Positions 1 through 6,824 are shown, counted from the first letter of the stretch. The stretch is DNA of 35,676 bases from Bacillota bacterium (GCA_021811425.1 JAJZPA010000010.1:1-35676), one strand, 5' to 3'. A program made the numbers and translations. Notes: a model not told the origin generated them from the sequence alone.

Positions 1-14
1 CTTGGCTAATTTTC

Positions 15-43
15 TTGACACTTCATGCATCTTATGATAAATT
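15..43 (+). promoter_or_regulatory. Sigma-A-type promoter for rpmG-secE-nusG
   Basis: A perfect -35 TTGACA (15-20) is followed by a 17-nt spacer and a -10-like TAAATT (38-43). Transcription would start near 50, about 50 nt before rpmG. The -10 matches consensus in four of six positions, so the -35 and spacing carry the call. Confidence 0.7.
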
Positions 44-98
44 ATTGTGAGTAATGGATTAGTTGCCAGAGACATACAGTTGCGGGAGGTGTTCGTGG

Positions 99-248
99 AT
101 GCGCGTTGGAATTATCTTAGCCTGTACGGAGTGCAAGCACCGTAACTACGCTACAGTGAAGAATAAGAAGAATAATCCGGATCGTCTGGAAGTCAAGAAA
201 TACTGCCGAAACTGCAAGACTCACACCGCTCATAAGGAGACCAAGTAA
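99..248 (+). CDS. rpmG: 50S ribosomal protein L33
   Basis: A 49-residue large-subunit protein bound near the E site. It carries two CxxC pairs (CTEC and CRNC), so it is the zinc-binding L33 form. The ORF track begins at a TTG at 63, but ATG at 99 is preferred: GGGAGGTG lies 8-15 nt upstream and the protein then begins MRVGIILAC, the usual L33 start. It is the first gene of the rpmG-secE-nusG unit. A terminator-like hairpin follows about 75 nt downstream, so it may be expressed more strongly than secE. Confidence 0.93.
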   Translation: MRVGIILACTECKHRNYATVKNKKNNPDRLEVKKYCRNCKTHTAHKETK

Positions 249-323
249 TTTTTTTTTGTGCCAGTCAGAAAGTATATGTTTGTGGTGGCATAAGGGCAAC
301 TAGGCGGCCGCCGTCGCCAAAGG

Positions 324-347
324 CTTGGCGCCAGCCAAGTTTTCTTT
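324..347 (+). terminator. Rho-independent terminator or attenuator after rpmG
   Basis: A perfect 6-bp stem CTTGGC/GCCAAG with a GCCA loop is followed by TTTTCTTT. G-U and A-U pairs can extend the stem base. No clear promoter lies between it and secE, so it probably allows partial read-through. The rest of the 249-426 spacer holds no tRNA or ORF that I can support. Confidence 0.6.
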
Positions 348-350
348 ATC

Positions 351-392
351 CCCTGAGTCAGTCTGTGTGTACGCCAGGAGGCGTTGTCAGGG
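351..392 (+). promoter_or_regulatory. Two-helix leader hairpin upstream of secE
   Basis: Outer helix CCCTGA (351-356) pairs with TCAGGG (387-392). An inner helix ACGCC/GGCGT (371-375/380-384) closes an AGGA loop. No U tract follows, so it is not a terminator. It could be a protein-binding or processing site in the secE-nusG leader. The function is inferred only. Confidence 0.3.
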
Positions 393-426
393 TATTGGAT
401 GGATTGGCATTTAAGGATGTGATTGG

Positions 427-648
427 ATGGGTGCAGTAAAGAAGCCGACGAATACTCAAGGCCAGGTGAACAAATTAACCGAGTATTTTCGCGGGGTTTG
501 GACGGAACTCAAGAAGGTTCATTGGCCAAATCGTCAGCAATTGTTCACTTATACCGGAGTTGTTTTGATATCTGTGGCGATTGTGGCTTTCTTGCTCTGG
601 ATCGTCGATAGCGGCTTGGGCTTGGTTCTGGCAAAAATTCTGCCGTAA
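427..648 (+). CDS. secE: Preprotein translocase subunit SecE
   Basis: A 73-residue single-span SecE of the short Gram-positive type. A cytoplasmic amphipathic stretch (FRGVWTELKKVHWPNRQQL, about residues 22-40) contains the conserved helix that clamps SecY. One transmembrane segment (about 45-63) follows, ending near the C-terminus. SecE stabilises the SecYEG channel, and secY itself lies at the right edge of this window. An AAGGATGTGA ribosome binding site precedes ATG 427. It sits immediately before nusG, as in most bacteria. Confidence 0.93.
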   Translation: MGAVKKPTNTQGQVNKLTEYFRGVWTELKKVHWPNRQQLFTYTGVVLISVAIVAFLLWIVDSGLGLVLAKILP

Positions 649-727
649 GAGGCCCGCGCCGAGTAAAAGAGCGGGCTGTTAATAACACAGGGAGGTTGGG
701 GCTTTGCTGGGGAGGCCCCGATGTACG

Positions 728-1255
728 ATGGAGAAGAACTGGTACGTTATTCATACGTATTCCGGCTATGAGAACAAGGTCAAGACGAACTTGGAGAAGC
801 GGGTTGAATCCATGAACATGGAGGACAAGATTTTTCGCGTTCTTGTTCCCATGGAAGATGAGATCGAAATCAAGAATGGTAAGAAGAAAGTCATCAAACG
901 CAAGGTTTTTCCAGGCTATGTTTTGGTCGAGATGATTCTCACGGATGATTCCTGGTATGTTGTGCGCAACACTCCTGGGGTAACCGGGTTTGTGGGCACT
1001 GGGGCGAAGCCGATACCCTTGTTGGAGCAAGAAGTCGCTAGCATTTTGCGGCAGATGGGTTATGACGAGGTTAGGACAAAGATCGACTTTGGCTTGAACC
1101 AGAACATTCGCGTAATCGCGGGTCCGTTTAAGGATTTCGTCGGTGTTGTTCGTGAAATCCTTGAAGATAAAGAAAAGTTGCGTGTGATGGTATCCATGTT
1201 TGGGAGGGAAACTCCTGTTGAATTAGAGTTCAGTCAAGTGGAAAAGCTCGACTGA
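728..1255 (+). CDS. nusG: Transcription elongation/antitermination factor NusG
   Basis: NusG binds the RNA polymerase clamp and couples or modulates elongation. The N-terminal NGN domain starts with the hallmark WYVIHTYSGYENKVK. The second half ends in a KOW domain (VIAGPFKDFVGVVREI). I place the start at ATG 728, giving 175 residues, because GGGGAGG lies about 10 nt upstream and the family starts one or two residues before KNWYV. The ORF track start at TTG 704 would add eight atypical residues. It heads the nusG-rplK-rplA-rplJ-rplL run. Confidence 0.95.
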   Translation: MEKNWYVIHTYSGYENKVKTNLEKRVESMNMEDKIFRVLVPMEDEIEIKNGKKKVIKRKVFPGYVLVEMILTDDSWYVVRNTPGVTGFVGTGAKPIPLLEQEVASILRQMGYDEVRTKIDFGLNQNIRVIAGPFKDFVGVVREILEDKEKLRVMVSMFGRETPVELEFSQVEKLD

Positions 1256-1282
1256 GGATATCCTGACAAGGAGGTGTAAGAA

Positions 1283-1708
1283 ATGGCAAAAAAAGTTGTC
1301 GGCTTAGTAAAGTTAGCGATTACGGCAGGGAAAGCAACGCCTGCACCTCCGGTTGGTCCGGCACTCGGTCAGCACGGGGTCAACATTATGGCCTTCTGCA
1401 AGGAGTATAACGAGCGTACCAAGGATCAAGCGGGGTTGATTATCCCTGTAGAAATTTCGGTCTATGAAGATCGCTCCTTTACCTTTATCACGAAGACGCC
1501 GCCCGCATCAGTACTTCTAAAGAAGGCGGCTAACATCAATTCCGGGTCGTCTGAGCCCAATCGCAAAAAGGTTGCGAAGGTGAACCGGGGCAAAGTACGT
1601 GAAATCGCTGAGCTGAAGATGAAAGATCTGAATGCGGCGTCTGTAGAGGCTGCTATGCGTATGGTTGAAGGAACCGCACGTAGCATGGGAATAGAGATTA
1701 GCGATTGA
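1283..1708 (+). CDS. rplK: 50S ribosomal protein L11
   Basis: A 141-residue protein of the GTPase-associated centre. The proline-rich N-terminal motif [11 protein letters not shown] (about 22-32) is the region that contacts thiostrepton and the factor-binding site. The C-terminal RNA-binding half includes [13 protein letters not shown]. The length is normal and the start has AAGGAGGTG 9 nt upstream. It is followed after 51 nt by rplA, and the spacer carries a likely L1 operator. Confidence 0.97.
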   Translation: MAKKVVGLVKLAITAGKATPAPPVGPALGQHGVNIMAFCKEYNERTKDQAGLIIPVEISVYEDRSFTFITKTPPASVLLKKAANINSGSSEPNRKKVAKVNRGKVREIAELKMKDLNAASVEAAMRMVEGTARSMGIEISD

Positions 1709-1716
1709 TCTGAATC

Positions 1717-1745
1717 GTGGGAGGGCTAAAGCCCGAATGCACCAC
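1717..1745 (+). promoter_or_regulatory. L1-binding mRNA operator before rplA
   Basis: GTGG (1717-1720) pairs with CCAC (1742-1745) and GGGC pairs with GCCC around a TAAA loop, leaving an asymmetric internal loop GA/GAATGCA. The GTGGGAGG left strand matches the L1-binding helix of 23S rRNA, which is the known basis of L1 autogenous control. The structure abuts the rplA ribosome binding site AAGGAGG, so bound L1 would block initiation. The fold was read by eye. Confidence 0.65.
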
Positions 1746-1759
1746 AAGGAGGTAAAGGA

Positions 1760-2452
1760 ATGCCAAAAGTAGGTAAGAAACGCCAAGATGCGGTAAAAAG
1801 CTATGACAGCGACCAATTGTTCGAACCCGCTGAAGCGTTAGCAACGGTCAAGAAGATCGCAAGTGCTAAGTTTGATGAGACAGTGGATGTTGCGTTCAGA
1901 CTGGGCATTGATACCCGGCATGCCGATCAGCAGATCCGGGGAGCGGTTGTCCTTCCTCATGGGACCGGCAAGTCGAAAACGGTCTTGGTCTTCGCCAAAG
2001 GGGAGAAGGCTAAAGAGGCTGAGCAGAGTGGCGCTGATTATGTTGGGGCTGAAGACATGGTGGCTAAGATTGAGCAAGGATGGTTCGATTTCGATGTCGC
2101 TGTGGCTACACCGGACATGATGGGCATGGTTGGTAAGTTGGGCCGGGTGTTAGGTCCCAAAGGCTTAATGCCGAACCCGAAGACGGGAACCGTGACCTTT
2201 GAGGTTGCGCGTGCTATCAAGGAAATCAAAGCCGGCAAAATTACCTACCGCGCGGATAAGGCTGGGATCATCCACGCTCCCATCGGTCGGGTTTCTTTTG
2301 ATGAGAAGCAACTTTTCGAAAACTATCAGGTTTTGGCTGAAACACTTGCGAAAGCTAAACCGGCTGCAGCCAAAGGGCAGTATATTCGTAGCGTTGCGGT
2401 GTCCTCAACGATGGGGCCGGCTGTGAAGATTAACCCGATTAAAGCGCACTAA
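1760..2452 (+). CDS. rplA: 50S ribosomal protein L1
   Basis: A 230-residue L1-stalk protein that contacts E-site tRNA and represses its own operon. It has the two-domain L1 layout, with the middle segment containing the conserved [15 protein letters not shown] hinge motif (about 126-140) and [14 protein letters not shown]. Length and start (AAGGAGGTAAAGG before ATG) are standard. The likely operator is described in the spacer upstream. It is separated from rplJ by 179 nt that hold the L10 leader. Confidence 0.97.
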   Translation: MPKVGKKRQDAVKSYDSDQLFEPAEALATVKKIASAKFDETVDVAFRLGIDTRHADQQIRGAVVLPHGTGKSKTVLVFAKGEKAKEAEQSGADYVGAEDMVAKIEQGWFDFDVAVATPDMMGMVGKLGRVLGPKGLMPNPKTGTVTFEVARAIKEIKAGKITYRADKAGIIHAPIGRVSFDEKQLFENYQVLAETLAKAKPAAAKGQYIRSVAVSSTMGPAVKINPIKAH

Positions 2453-2477
2453 GCGTTTGGTTTGCGAATTGCATAGT

Positions 2478-2597
2478 TTCCGCTGTAGACAGCAGGAGCC
2501 ATTAAGGCTTAAACCATATGTCCTGCCGAGGTTGGATAGATGAGCCAACTTGTTTTTAAGTTTGGCATTCTTGACCTCTGCAGCAGCGGAGGTTTTT
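2478..2597 (+). promoter_or_regulatory. L10 leader (ribosomal protein leader, RF00557-like)
   Basis: The rplA-rplJ spacer contains the characteristic L10-binding leader: CCGCTGTAGACAGCAGG followed by a small AGCC/GGCT hairpin and CCTGCCGAGG, so GCAGGA (2492-2497) pairs with TCCTGC (2521-2526). A GCCAACTT/AAGTTTGGC hairpin and a terminator follow. GAGGT near 2528 can pair with ACCTC of the terminator stem, giving an antiterminator alternative. In Firmicutes L10(L12)4 binding is known to set rplJL expression through this element. Confidence 0.85.
2574..2597 (+). terminator. Attenuator terminator of the L10 leader
   Basis: An 8-bp stem ACCTCTGC/GCGGAGGT (one G-U pair) with an AGCA loop is followed directly by TTTT. 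It lies 35 nt before the rplJ start, within the L10 leader, so it is the likely off-state when L10 is in excess. Confidence 0.75.
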
Positions 2598-2631
2598 ACA
2601 TGTGTAGTCCCGGGAAGGAGGTGTAGAGTTT

Positions 2632-3150
2632 ATGCATAATGTTGAAGAAAAGGCTAAATTAGTGGCTGAGATTCGAGAGAAGTTTGACAAGGCTACGGGT
2701 GTGGTATTGGCTGACTATCGCGGCTTAACGGTAGCTCAAGTTACGCGCCTGCGGGCCGATCTACGACAGGCTGATGTTGAATATCGAGTGTTAAAAAATA
2801 CGCTCGTCAGCAGGGCTGCGAATGAAGTCGGTGTCAAAGGATTGGATCCTTATCTTGAAGGCCCGACTGCACTGGCTTTCAGTGCCGATCCGGTTGCGCC
2901 GGCCAAGGTTCTTTCCGAGTTTGCAAAAACTAATAAGAACTTTAAAATTAAGGCAGGGGTCCTTGAGGGGAAGGTCATTGGTCCGGATGGCGTGAAGGCT
3001 TTAGCCGATCTACCGCCGCGCGAAGTCCTTTTGGCCCAAGTGCTACGAGGCATGCAGGCTCCCTTGTCTGGCATGGCCAATGTTCTCCAAGGTCCGATTC
3101 GCAAGTTTGCTTATGCGCTTGAAGCATTGCGTAAAGCACAAGAGGCGTAA
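2632..3150 (+). CDS. rplJ: 50S ribosomal protein L10
   Basis: A 172-residue stalk-base protein. The N-terminal globular domain (VLADYRGLTVAQVTRLRADL, about 25-44) binds 23S rRNA next to L11, and the C-terminal helix (IRKFAYALEALRKAQ) is the docking site for L7/L12 dimers. The start is supported by AAGGAGGTG 12 nt upstream. It is co-transcribed with rplL after a 91-nt spacer that contains a short heptamer-like repeat run. Confidence 0.96.
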   Translation: MHNVEEKAKLVAEIREKFDKATGVVLADYRGLTVAQVTRLRADLRQADVEYRVLKNTLVSRAANEVGVKGLDPYLEGPTALAFSADPVAPAKVLSEFAKTNKNFKIKAGVLEGKVIGPDGVKALADLPPREVLLAQVLRGMQAPLSGMANVLQGPIRKFAYALEALRKAQEA

Positions 3151-3152
3151 TT

Positions 3153-3210
3153 CAGAAGTCGGAAGTCAGAGGTCGGAAGTCAGAAGTTGGAAGTCAGAAG
3201 TTGGAAGTTG
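3153..3210 (+). repeat. Degenerate 7-8-nt tandem repeat between rplJ and rplL
   Basis: Units resembling CAGAAGT(C/T)GGAAGT recur about seven times with small changes (CAGAAGTC, GGAAGT, CAGAGGTC, CAGAAGTTGG). The same units form the core of the composite repeats before rpsL, rpsG, rpsJ and rpsS, but here the GGGGACA/TGTCCCC ends are absent. It stops 22 nt before the rplL ribosome binding site AGGAGG. Confidence 0.75.
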
Positions 3211-3241
3211 AATAGAATTTATTATTTAGGAGGAAATAAAA

Positions 3242-3619
3242 ATGTCCAAGATTAATGAAATTTTAGAGACCGTCAAAGGTTTAACGGTGCTGGAACTGGC
3301 TGAATTAGTGAAAGCCTTCGAAGAGGAATTTGGTGTGAGCGCGGCGGCTCCGGTGGCCGTTGCTGCACCAGGGGCTGCCGCAGCGGCTCCTGCTGCTGTT
3401 GAAGAGCAAACCGAATTCGATGTCATTTTACTTGAGGCTGGCGCTTCCAAGATCAATGTGATCAAGGTTGTCCGCGAAGTAACGAGTTTGGGTTTGAAGG
3501 AAGCCAAGGATTTGGTTGATAGCGCCCCGAAGCCGATTAAAGAGAAGATTTCCAAAGAAGACGCTGAGGCATTAAAAGCTAAACTGTCTGGCGCTGGCGC
3601 AAAAGTTGAAGTGAAGTAA
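3242..3619 (+). CDS. rplL: 50S ribosomal protein L7/L12
   Basis: A 125-residue multicopy stalk protein that recruits translational GTPases. The N-terminal dimerisation domain (about 1-32) is followed by a flexible Ala/Pro hinge (about 36-58) and the C-terminal factor-binding domain with [35 protein letters not shown] precedes the ATG. The operon ends here with a strong terminator, whereas in most Firmicutes rpoB follows closely. Confidence 0.97.
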   Translation: MSKINEILETVKGLTVLELAELVKAFEEEFGVSAAAPVAVAAPGAAAAAPAAVEEQTEFDVILLEAGASKINVIKVVREVTSLGLKEAKDLVDSAPKPIKEKISKEDAEALKAKLSGAGAKVEVK

Positions 3620-3634
3620 TAAATTCTGTATGCA

Positions 3635-3669
3635 AAGACAAGGTGCTCAGTGAGAGTGCCTTGTCTTTT
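3635..3669 (+). terminator. Rho-independent terminator after rplL
   Basis: A 14-bp stem AAGACAAGGTGCTC/GAGTGCCTTGTCTT with two G-U pairs and an AGTGA loop ends in a TTTT run. It closes the rplJL transcript and separates it from the accessory block. Confidence 0.88.
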
Positions 3670-3736
3670 CTCTGTTTGCTGGAAATTTCTTATTATGAGA
3701 GAGAAGCGGAAAGAAAGGGGATACGAGAAATGCTTA

Positions 3737-3988
3737 GTGCCCAAAACATTAGTGGCTCTGATTGCCCATGACAACAAAAAAACAGATATGATTCAGTTTG
3801 TTAAGGCATATCAGGCAGTGTTTGCGCAATGCCGTCTTATTGCTACTGGAACGACCGGACGGCGTATACACGTTGAAACAGGATTGGAGGTCGAGTGCTG
3901 CCAATCTGGACCTTTTGGAGGAGGTCAGCAAATCGGTTCGCGTGTGGCAACGGGAGAGGTCTTAGATGACACGATGACACTGTATTAA
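3737..3988 (+). pseudogene. mgsA: Truncated methylglyoxal synthase remnant
   Basis: About 83 codons from a GTG at 3737 (purine-rich AAAGGGG about 15 nt upstream) clearly match the N-terminal half of methylglyoxal synthase, which turns dihydroxyacetone phosphate into methylglyoxal. ALIAHDNKK, the phosphate-binding ATGTTGRRI and [11 protein letters not shown] align in order. The family has GGDQQ, where Asp (Asp71 in E. coli) is the catalytic base; here it is Gly. The C-terminal half, with further catalytic His and Asp residues, is missing: the frame stops soon after GEVLD. No remainder is visible before the lacI-type promoter. The ORF-track start at 3650 lies inside the rplL terminator and is unlikely. 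Confidence 0.8.
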
Positions 3989-4014
3989 GTTAAAAGGTTC
4001 ACAGATATGAGATA

Positions 4015-4044
4015 TTGACAAATATAATATTTCTATGGTATTCT
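4015..4044 (+). promoter_or_regulatory. Promoter of the LacI-regulated catabolic operon
   Basis: TTGACA (4015-4020), an 18-nt spacer and TATTCT (4039-4044). The predicted start near 4051 lies directly at the edge of the double operator, so repressor binding would block initiation or promoter clearance. No other good promoter was seen before the downstream genes up to 11613. Confidence 0.7.
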
Positions 4045-4055
4045 TATAGCGTAAT

Positions 4056-4089
4056 GGAAAACGTTTTCCGGAAAACGTTTTCCGGAAAA
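4056..4089 (+). promoter_or_regulatory. Tandem LacI-family operators with a third half-site
   Basis: Two identical perfect 14-bp palindromes GGAAAACGTTTTCC abut at 4056-4069 and 4070-4083, followed by another GGAAAA half-site (4084-4089). The central CG and flanking A/T arms are typical of LacI-family sites and also resemble catabolite responsive elements. The location, just downstream of the promoter and 33 nt before a LacI gene, points to autorepression. I found no further copy elsewhere in the block. Confidence 0.88.
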
Positions 4090-4121
4090 GGTGCTGACGA
4101 AAGGGGGGAGAAGTTAAGGGA

Positions 4122-5114
4122 ATGGTAACTATTAAAGACGTAGCGCGTTTGGCTGGTGTATCCATCTCAACAGTCTCTCGTGTTTTGAACAACAACTCTC
4201 ATCCTGTAAACTCGGAGACCAAAGAGCGTATTCTATCGGCCATAGAGGAACTTGGTTTTTATCCTAACGCAATAGCCCGTGGTCTACAGGCTAATAAGAC
4301 CAAAACTATTGGGTTGATTTTGCCTGATATTGGGAACCCCTATTATCCTGGAATTGTCCGAGGTGTGGAAGATGTTGCCCACGAATTGGGATATACTCTA
4401 ATTCTTTGTAATGCCGACCGTTCGAGAGAACGGACACAGGAATACGTACGAGTTTTACGGGAAAATCGGGTTGAAGGAATCATTTTCACGGGTGGCGGTA
4501 TTGCTCAAGATGCGCAGCAAGGGAATTTTTCTGAAAAGGATGCCGTGGCGACGGTTGTGATTGGAAAACACTGGTCGAATTTGCCTTCTGTCCAAGTTGA
4601 CAATGTTAAAGCAGCCCGGGAAGCTTGTGAACATTTGTTGAGTTTCGGTCACAGGCAAATCGCTACAGTCACCGGGCCGGAGAGCTCAACAACTGCCCGC
4701 GATCGTCTAGAAGGTTATCGGCAAGGGTTAGCAACTCTTGGCTTAACCGAACATCCTGAGTGGATTATTCTAGGCGATTTTGAGGTTGATAGTGGATACA
4801 GGGCGGTCGCTCAGTTGCCCAGACTGGGTCGGGAGGGTATAACAGCTATTTTTGCCCAAAATGATTTGATGGCCATTGGGGTGATTAATGCTCTCCAACA
4901 ACGAGGGATGAAGGTTCCGGATGATGTTGCCGTCGTGGGATTTGACGACATTCCTTTAGCTTCTTTTGTAACACCTAAACTGTCTACTGTTGCTATACCA
5001 GTTTACGAGTTGGGCATGACTGCTATGAAAGTCTTGGCAAAGCTCTTGGTTGGCCAGGAAACAGAGTCGGTTACCATTTTAGAGACAAAACTTGAGCTTC
5101 GCGAGTCCACTTAG
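4122..5114 (+). CDS. LacI-family transcriptional regulator
   Basis: A 330-residue repressor. The N-terminal helix-turn-helix is textbook (TIKDVARLAGVSISTVSRVL, residues 3-22), followed by the hinge region (NAIARGLQANKTKTIG, about 50-65) and a periplasmic-binding-protein-like effector domain with DIGNPYYPGIVRGVED, the domain-linking GFDDIPLASFVTPKLSTV and a typical C-terminus. It is the first gene of the operon it probably controls: the double operator lies in its own 5' leader. The effector is likely the imported substrate or a pathway intermediate. CcpA itself is an alternative given the cre-like sites, but the catabolic neighbours argue for a local regulator. Confidence 0.92.
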   Translation: MVTIKDVARLAGVSISTVSRVLNNNSHPVNSETKERILSAIEELGFYPNAIARGLQANKTKTIGLILPDIGNPYYPGIVRGVEDVAHELGYTLILCNADRSRERTQEYVRVLRENRVEGIIFTGGGIAQDAQQGNFSEKDAVATVVIGKHWSNLPSVQVDNVKAAREACEHLLSFGHRQIATVTGPESSTTARDRLEGYRQGLATLGLTEHPEWIILGDFEVDSGYRAVAQLPRLGREGITAIFAQNDLMAIGVINALQQRGMKVPDDVAVVGFDDIPLASFVTPKLSTVAIPVYELGMTAMKVLAKLLVGQETESVTILETKLELREST

Positions 5115-5158
5115 TCAAAATGGAGACTCGAGGTTATTGAGATGTAGGAGGTAAAGAA

Positions 5159-6010
5159 ATGGCAAAACGTCATAATTTATTGGAATGTGCGTACGTCGAT
5201 GCACAAGAATGGTTTAAGGAAACCGATACAGTTATGGTACCAGTTGGAAGTTGTGAAAAACACGGTGCTCACGTTCCTTTGGGGACGGATAGCTTCACGA
5301 CGATCAATGTTACAGAGAGGGCAGCTAAATTGGCTAATGTTCCTTACACGCCGCTAACGCCATTTGGTTATTCTCCTCACCATATGGGAAGAGAAGGAGA
5401 AGGAAGCGGCACGGTTACCCTTTCCGCCAATACCTATCGGGCAATGCTTAAGGATATCGCGCGCAGCTTAATCTTTCATGGCGCCAACAAGATCATCTTT
5501 GTGACTCACCATGGTTCCAACACCAAACCAATTGACGAGTTACTACGTCAGATCCGTTTGCAGACGGGAGCATTTGCTGCTTTTTATAAGACCCCGACCG
5601 AACGGGAATGTGAAGTTGTCAAGGGTATCCTGGAAGGACCCCCAGAAGAAACACCAGGCTGGCATGCTGGAGAAATGGAAACGGCGCAAATGATGGCCCA
5701 TGATATGAGCCTGGTAGACATGAGTCGCGCTGTGAATGACAGAGCCCATGCTCCACTCTGGATGGGACCGAACTTCTCCAAAAAAGATGGAACAATTACT
5801 GTCCAATTCCGCGGTTCAGAGAATATTTATGTACCTATGGAGCATCATGAATACTCAGACCACGCTACCATTGGTAATCCGTTCCGGGGCACTCCCGAAA
5901 AAGGCATTGCCCTTTTCGAGAAAGAAGCCGAGCATTTAGCAGCTTTTATCGAAGAAGTTAAAAAGTTCCCCTTCGAGGTCAAGAACCGCGAATTTAACGA
6001 AAGAGCCTAA
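5159..6010 (+). CDS. Creatininase-family metal-dependent hydrolase
   Basis: A 283-residue member of the creatininase superfamily, whose enzymes hydrolyse cyclic amides or carbon-carbon bonds in cyclic ketones using two metals. The signature VPVGSCEKHGAHVPLGTDSF holds ligands E33, H35 and D44. VTHHGSN (H118) and WHAGEMET (H169, E172) supply the other conserved positions. All key residues appear intact. Creatinine is an unlikely substrate beside an aldolase, epimerase and polyol-type dehydrogenase. The Thermotoga 3-dehydro-scyllo-inosose hydrolase IolN, which I recall as a member of this superfamily, is a better functional analogue. GTAGGAGGT precedes the ATG, 44 nt after the regulator gene. 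Confidence 0.85.
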   Translation: MAKRHNLLECAYVDAQEWFKETDTVMVPVGSCEKHGAHVPLGTDSFTTINVTERAAKLANVPYTPLTPFGYSPHHMGREGEGSGTVTLSANTYRAMLKDIARSLIFHGANKIIFVTHHGSNTKPIDELLRQIRLQTGAFAAFYKTPTERECEVVKGILEGPPEETPGWHAGEMETAQMMAHDMSLVDMSRAVNDRAHAPLWMGPNFSKKDGTITVQFRGSENIYVPMEHHEYSDHATIGNPFRGTPEKGIALFEKEAEHLAAFIEEVKKFPFEVKNREFNERA

Positions 6011-6029
6011 TGGTTATCTTTCGAAGAGG

Positions 6030-6061
6030 GTCAATCCGGGGAAAATGTCCCGGGTTGACCT
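6030..6061 (+). other. Intercistronic hairpin between hydrolase and aldolase genes
   Basis: A 12-bp stem GGTCAATCCGGG/CCCGGGTTGACC with one G-U pair and an 8-nt loop. No U tract follows, so an mRNA stabiliser or processing site is more likely than a terminator. It may set different levels of the two flanking genes. Confidence 0.6.
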
Positions 6062-6085
6062 CTAACGAAGAAGGAGTGAGTAGCA

Positions 6086-6673
6086 ATGGGCGATGTCGTT
6101 AAGGAGTTGCGCCAGGAGTTGGCCTCCATCACGCGTGAGCTTTTTCAGCGCGGTTTAAGCTCCGGAACCAGTGGTAATACCAGCGCTAGGATACCGGGTC
6201 AACCGGACCGTGTGTTGATCAAAGCCAGCGGAGTATGCTTCGGCCATTGTCAACCAGAGGATTTTGTGCTGGTTGACCTTGAGGGCAATGTTTTGGCCGG
6301 TGATAAAAGACCTTCCAAGGAGTACCGGTTCCACCTGGGAATCTATAAAGAGCGTCCGGAAGTACAAGCGATCGTTCATGGGCACTCTGCTTATGCCACG
6401 GCCTATGCCACAGCGAAGGGAGAATTACCTGTAGTGACAGCTGCAGCAGAGGCAGGTTTGAACAAAGTCGGTATCGTAGAATTTGCGGCGCCTGGGTCTC
6501 TGGAACTGGCAGACATGGTTGTTGATGCTTTTAAAGACCAGACGCTTAAGGCTGCGGTGTTGGTACGCCACGGATTTGTGACCGTTGGCCAGGATATTCG
6601 CAGGGCTTACTATCTGGGTGATGTCTTGGAGGATAATGCCAAGGTAGCTTGTCTCTTGGAACAAATAGGGTAA
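6086..6673 (+). CDS. Class II aldolase/adducin-family protein (fuculose-phosphate aldolase-like)
   Basis: A 195-residue zinc aldolase of the FucA/RhaD/AraD superfamily, which cleaves phosphorylated ketoses or sugar acids, epimerises ribulose 5-phosphate or decarboxylates 3-oxo acids. It shows the phosphate-loop motif SSGTSGNTSAR (25-35), the probable catalytic Glu79 in PSKEYRFHLGIY (FucA Glu73 equivalent), zinc ligands H98 and H100 in VHGHS, and H162 in LVRHGF. The chain is shorter than FucA (about 215), ending soon after the active-site part. It probably performs the carbon-chain cleavage or decarboxylation step. The product cannot be told from sequence. Confidence 0.87.
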   Translation: MGDVVKELRQELASITRELFQRGLSSGTSGNTSARIPGQPDRVLIKASGVCFGHCQPEDFVLVDLEGNVLAGDKRPSKEYRFHLGIYKERPEVQAIVHGHSAYATAYATAKGELPVVTAAAEAGLNKVGIVEFAAPGSLELADMVVDAFKDQTLKAAVLVRHGFVTVGQDIRRAYYLGDVLEDNAKVACLLEQIG

Positions 6674-6740
6674 TTTTTTTTAGGAAAATCTATTTGAAAA
6701 TTCTATCACTACATCATCTGATTAGTAAAGCAACTTATCT

Positions 6741-6793
6741 GTAAAAACGTAAGTGGCAATTACTGGTGGATGGTGTTGAAAACCCGTTTTTAC
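6741..6793 (+). other. Inverted repeat in the 151-nt aldolase-TIM barrel spacer
   Basis: GTAAAAACG (6741-6749) is perfectly complementary to CGTTTTTAC (6785-6793), enclosing 35 nt. The structure ends about 30 nt before the next ATG and close to AAAGGAGG. It could be a regulatory leader or processing site. The spacer is unusually long for this operon and has no ORF or clear promoter. Confidence 0.45.
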
Positions 6794-6824
6794 CCATGCT
6801 TTTGTTGTAAAGGAGGAATGTGCC

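Noticed and set aside
249-426. Possible tRNA gene between rpmG and secE
   Set aside because: A tRNA is sometimes found in this spacer, but no cloverleaf, T-arm GTTCGA or CCA end is present; the sequence is a terminator plus hairpin.
3226-3777. 183-residue reverse-strand ORF over rplL and the mgsA remnant
   Set aside because: It runs through the rplL terminator and the composition reflects the antisense of the Ala-rich hinge; no support as a gene.
3650-3988. Full 112-residue ORF-track frame as an intact gene
   Set aside because: Its first 29 codons overlap the rplL terminator and show no homology; only the part from GTG 3737 matches methylglyoxal synthase, and that is truncated.
5159-6010. 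Creatinine degradation as the role of the hydrolase
   Set aside because: No creatinase, sarcosine oxidase or hydantoin genes are nearby, while the neighbours are sugar-acid or polyol type enzymes.
6755-6824. Second operator copy before the TIM-barrel gene
   Set aside because: GAAAACCCGTTTTTA near 6779 resembles the operator but lacks the central CG palindrome, so it was not called as a LacI site.
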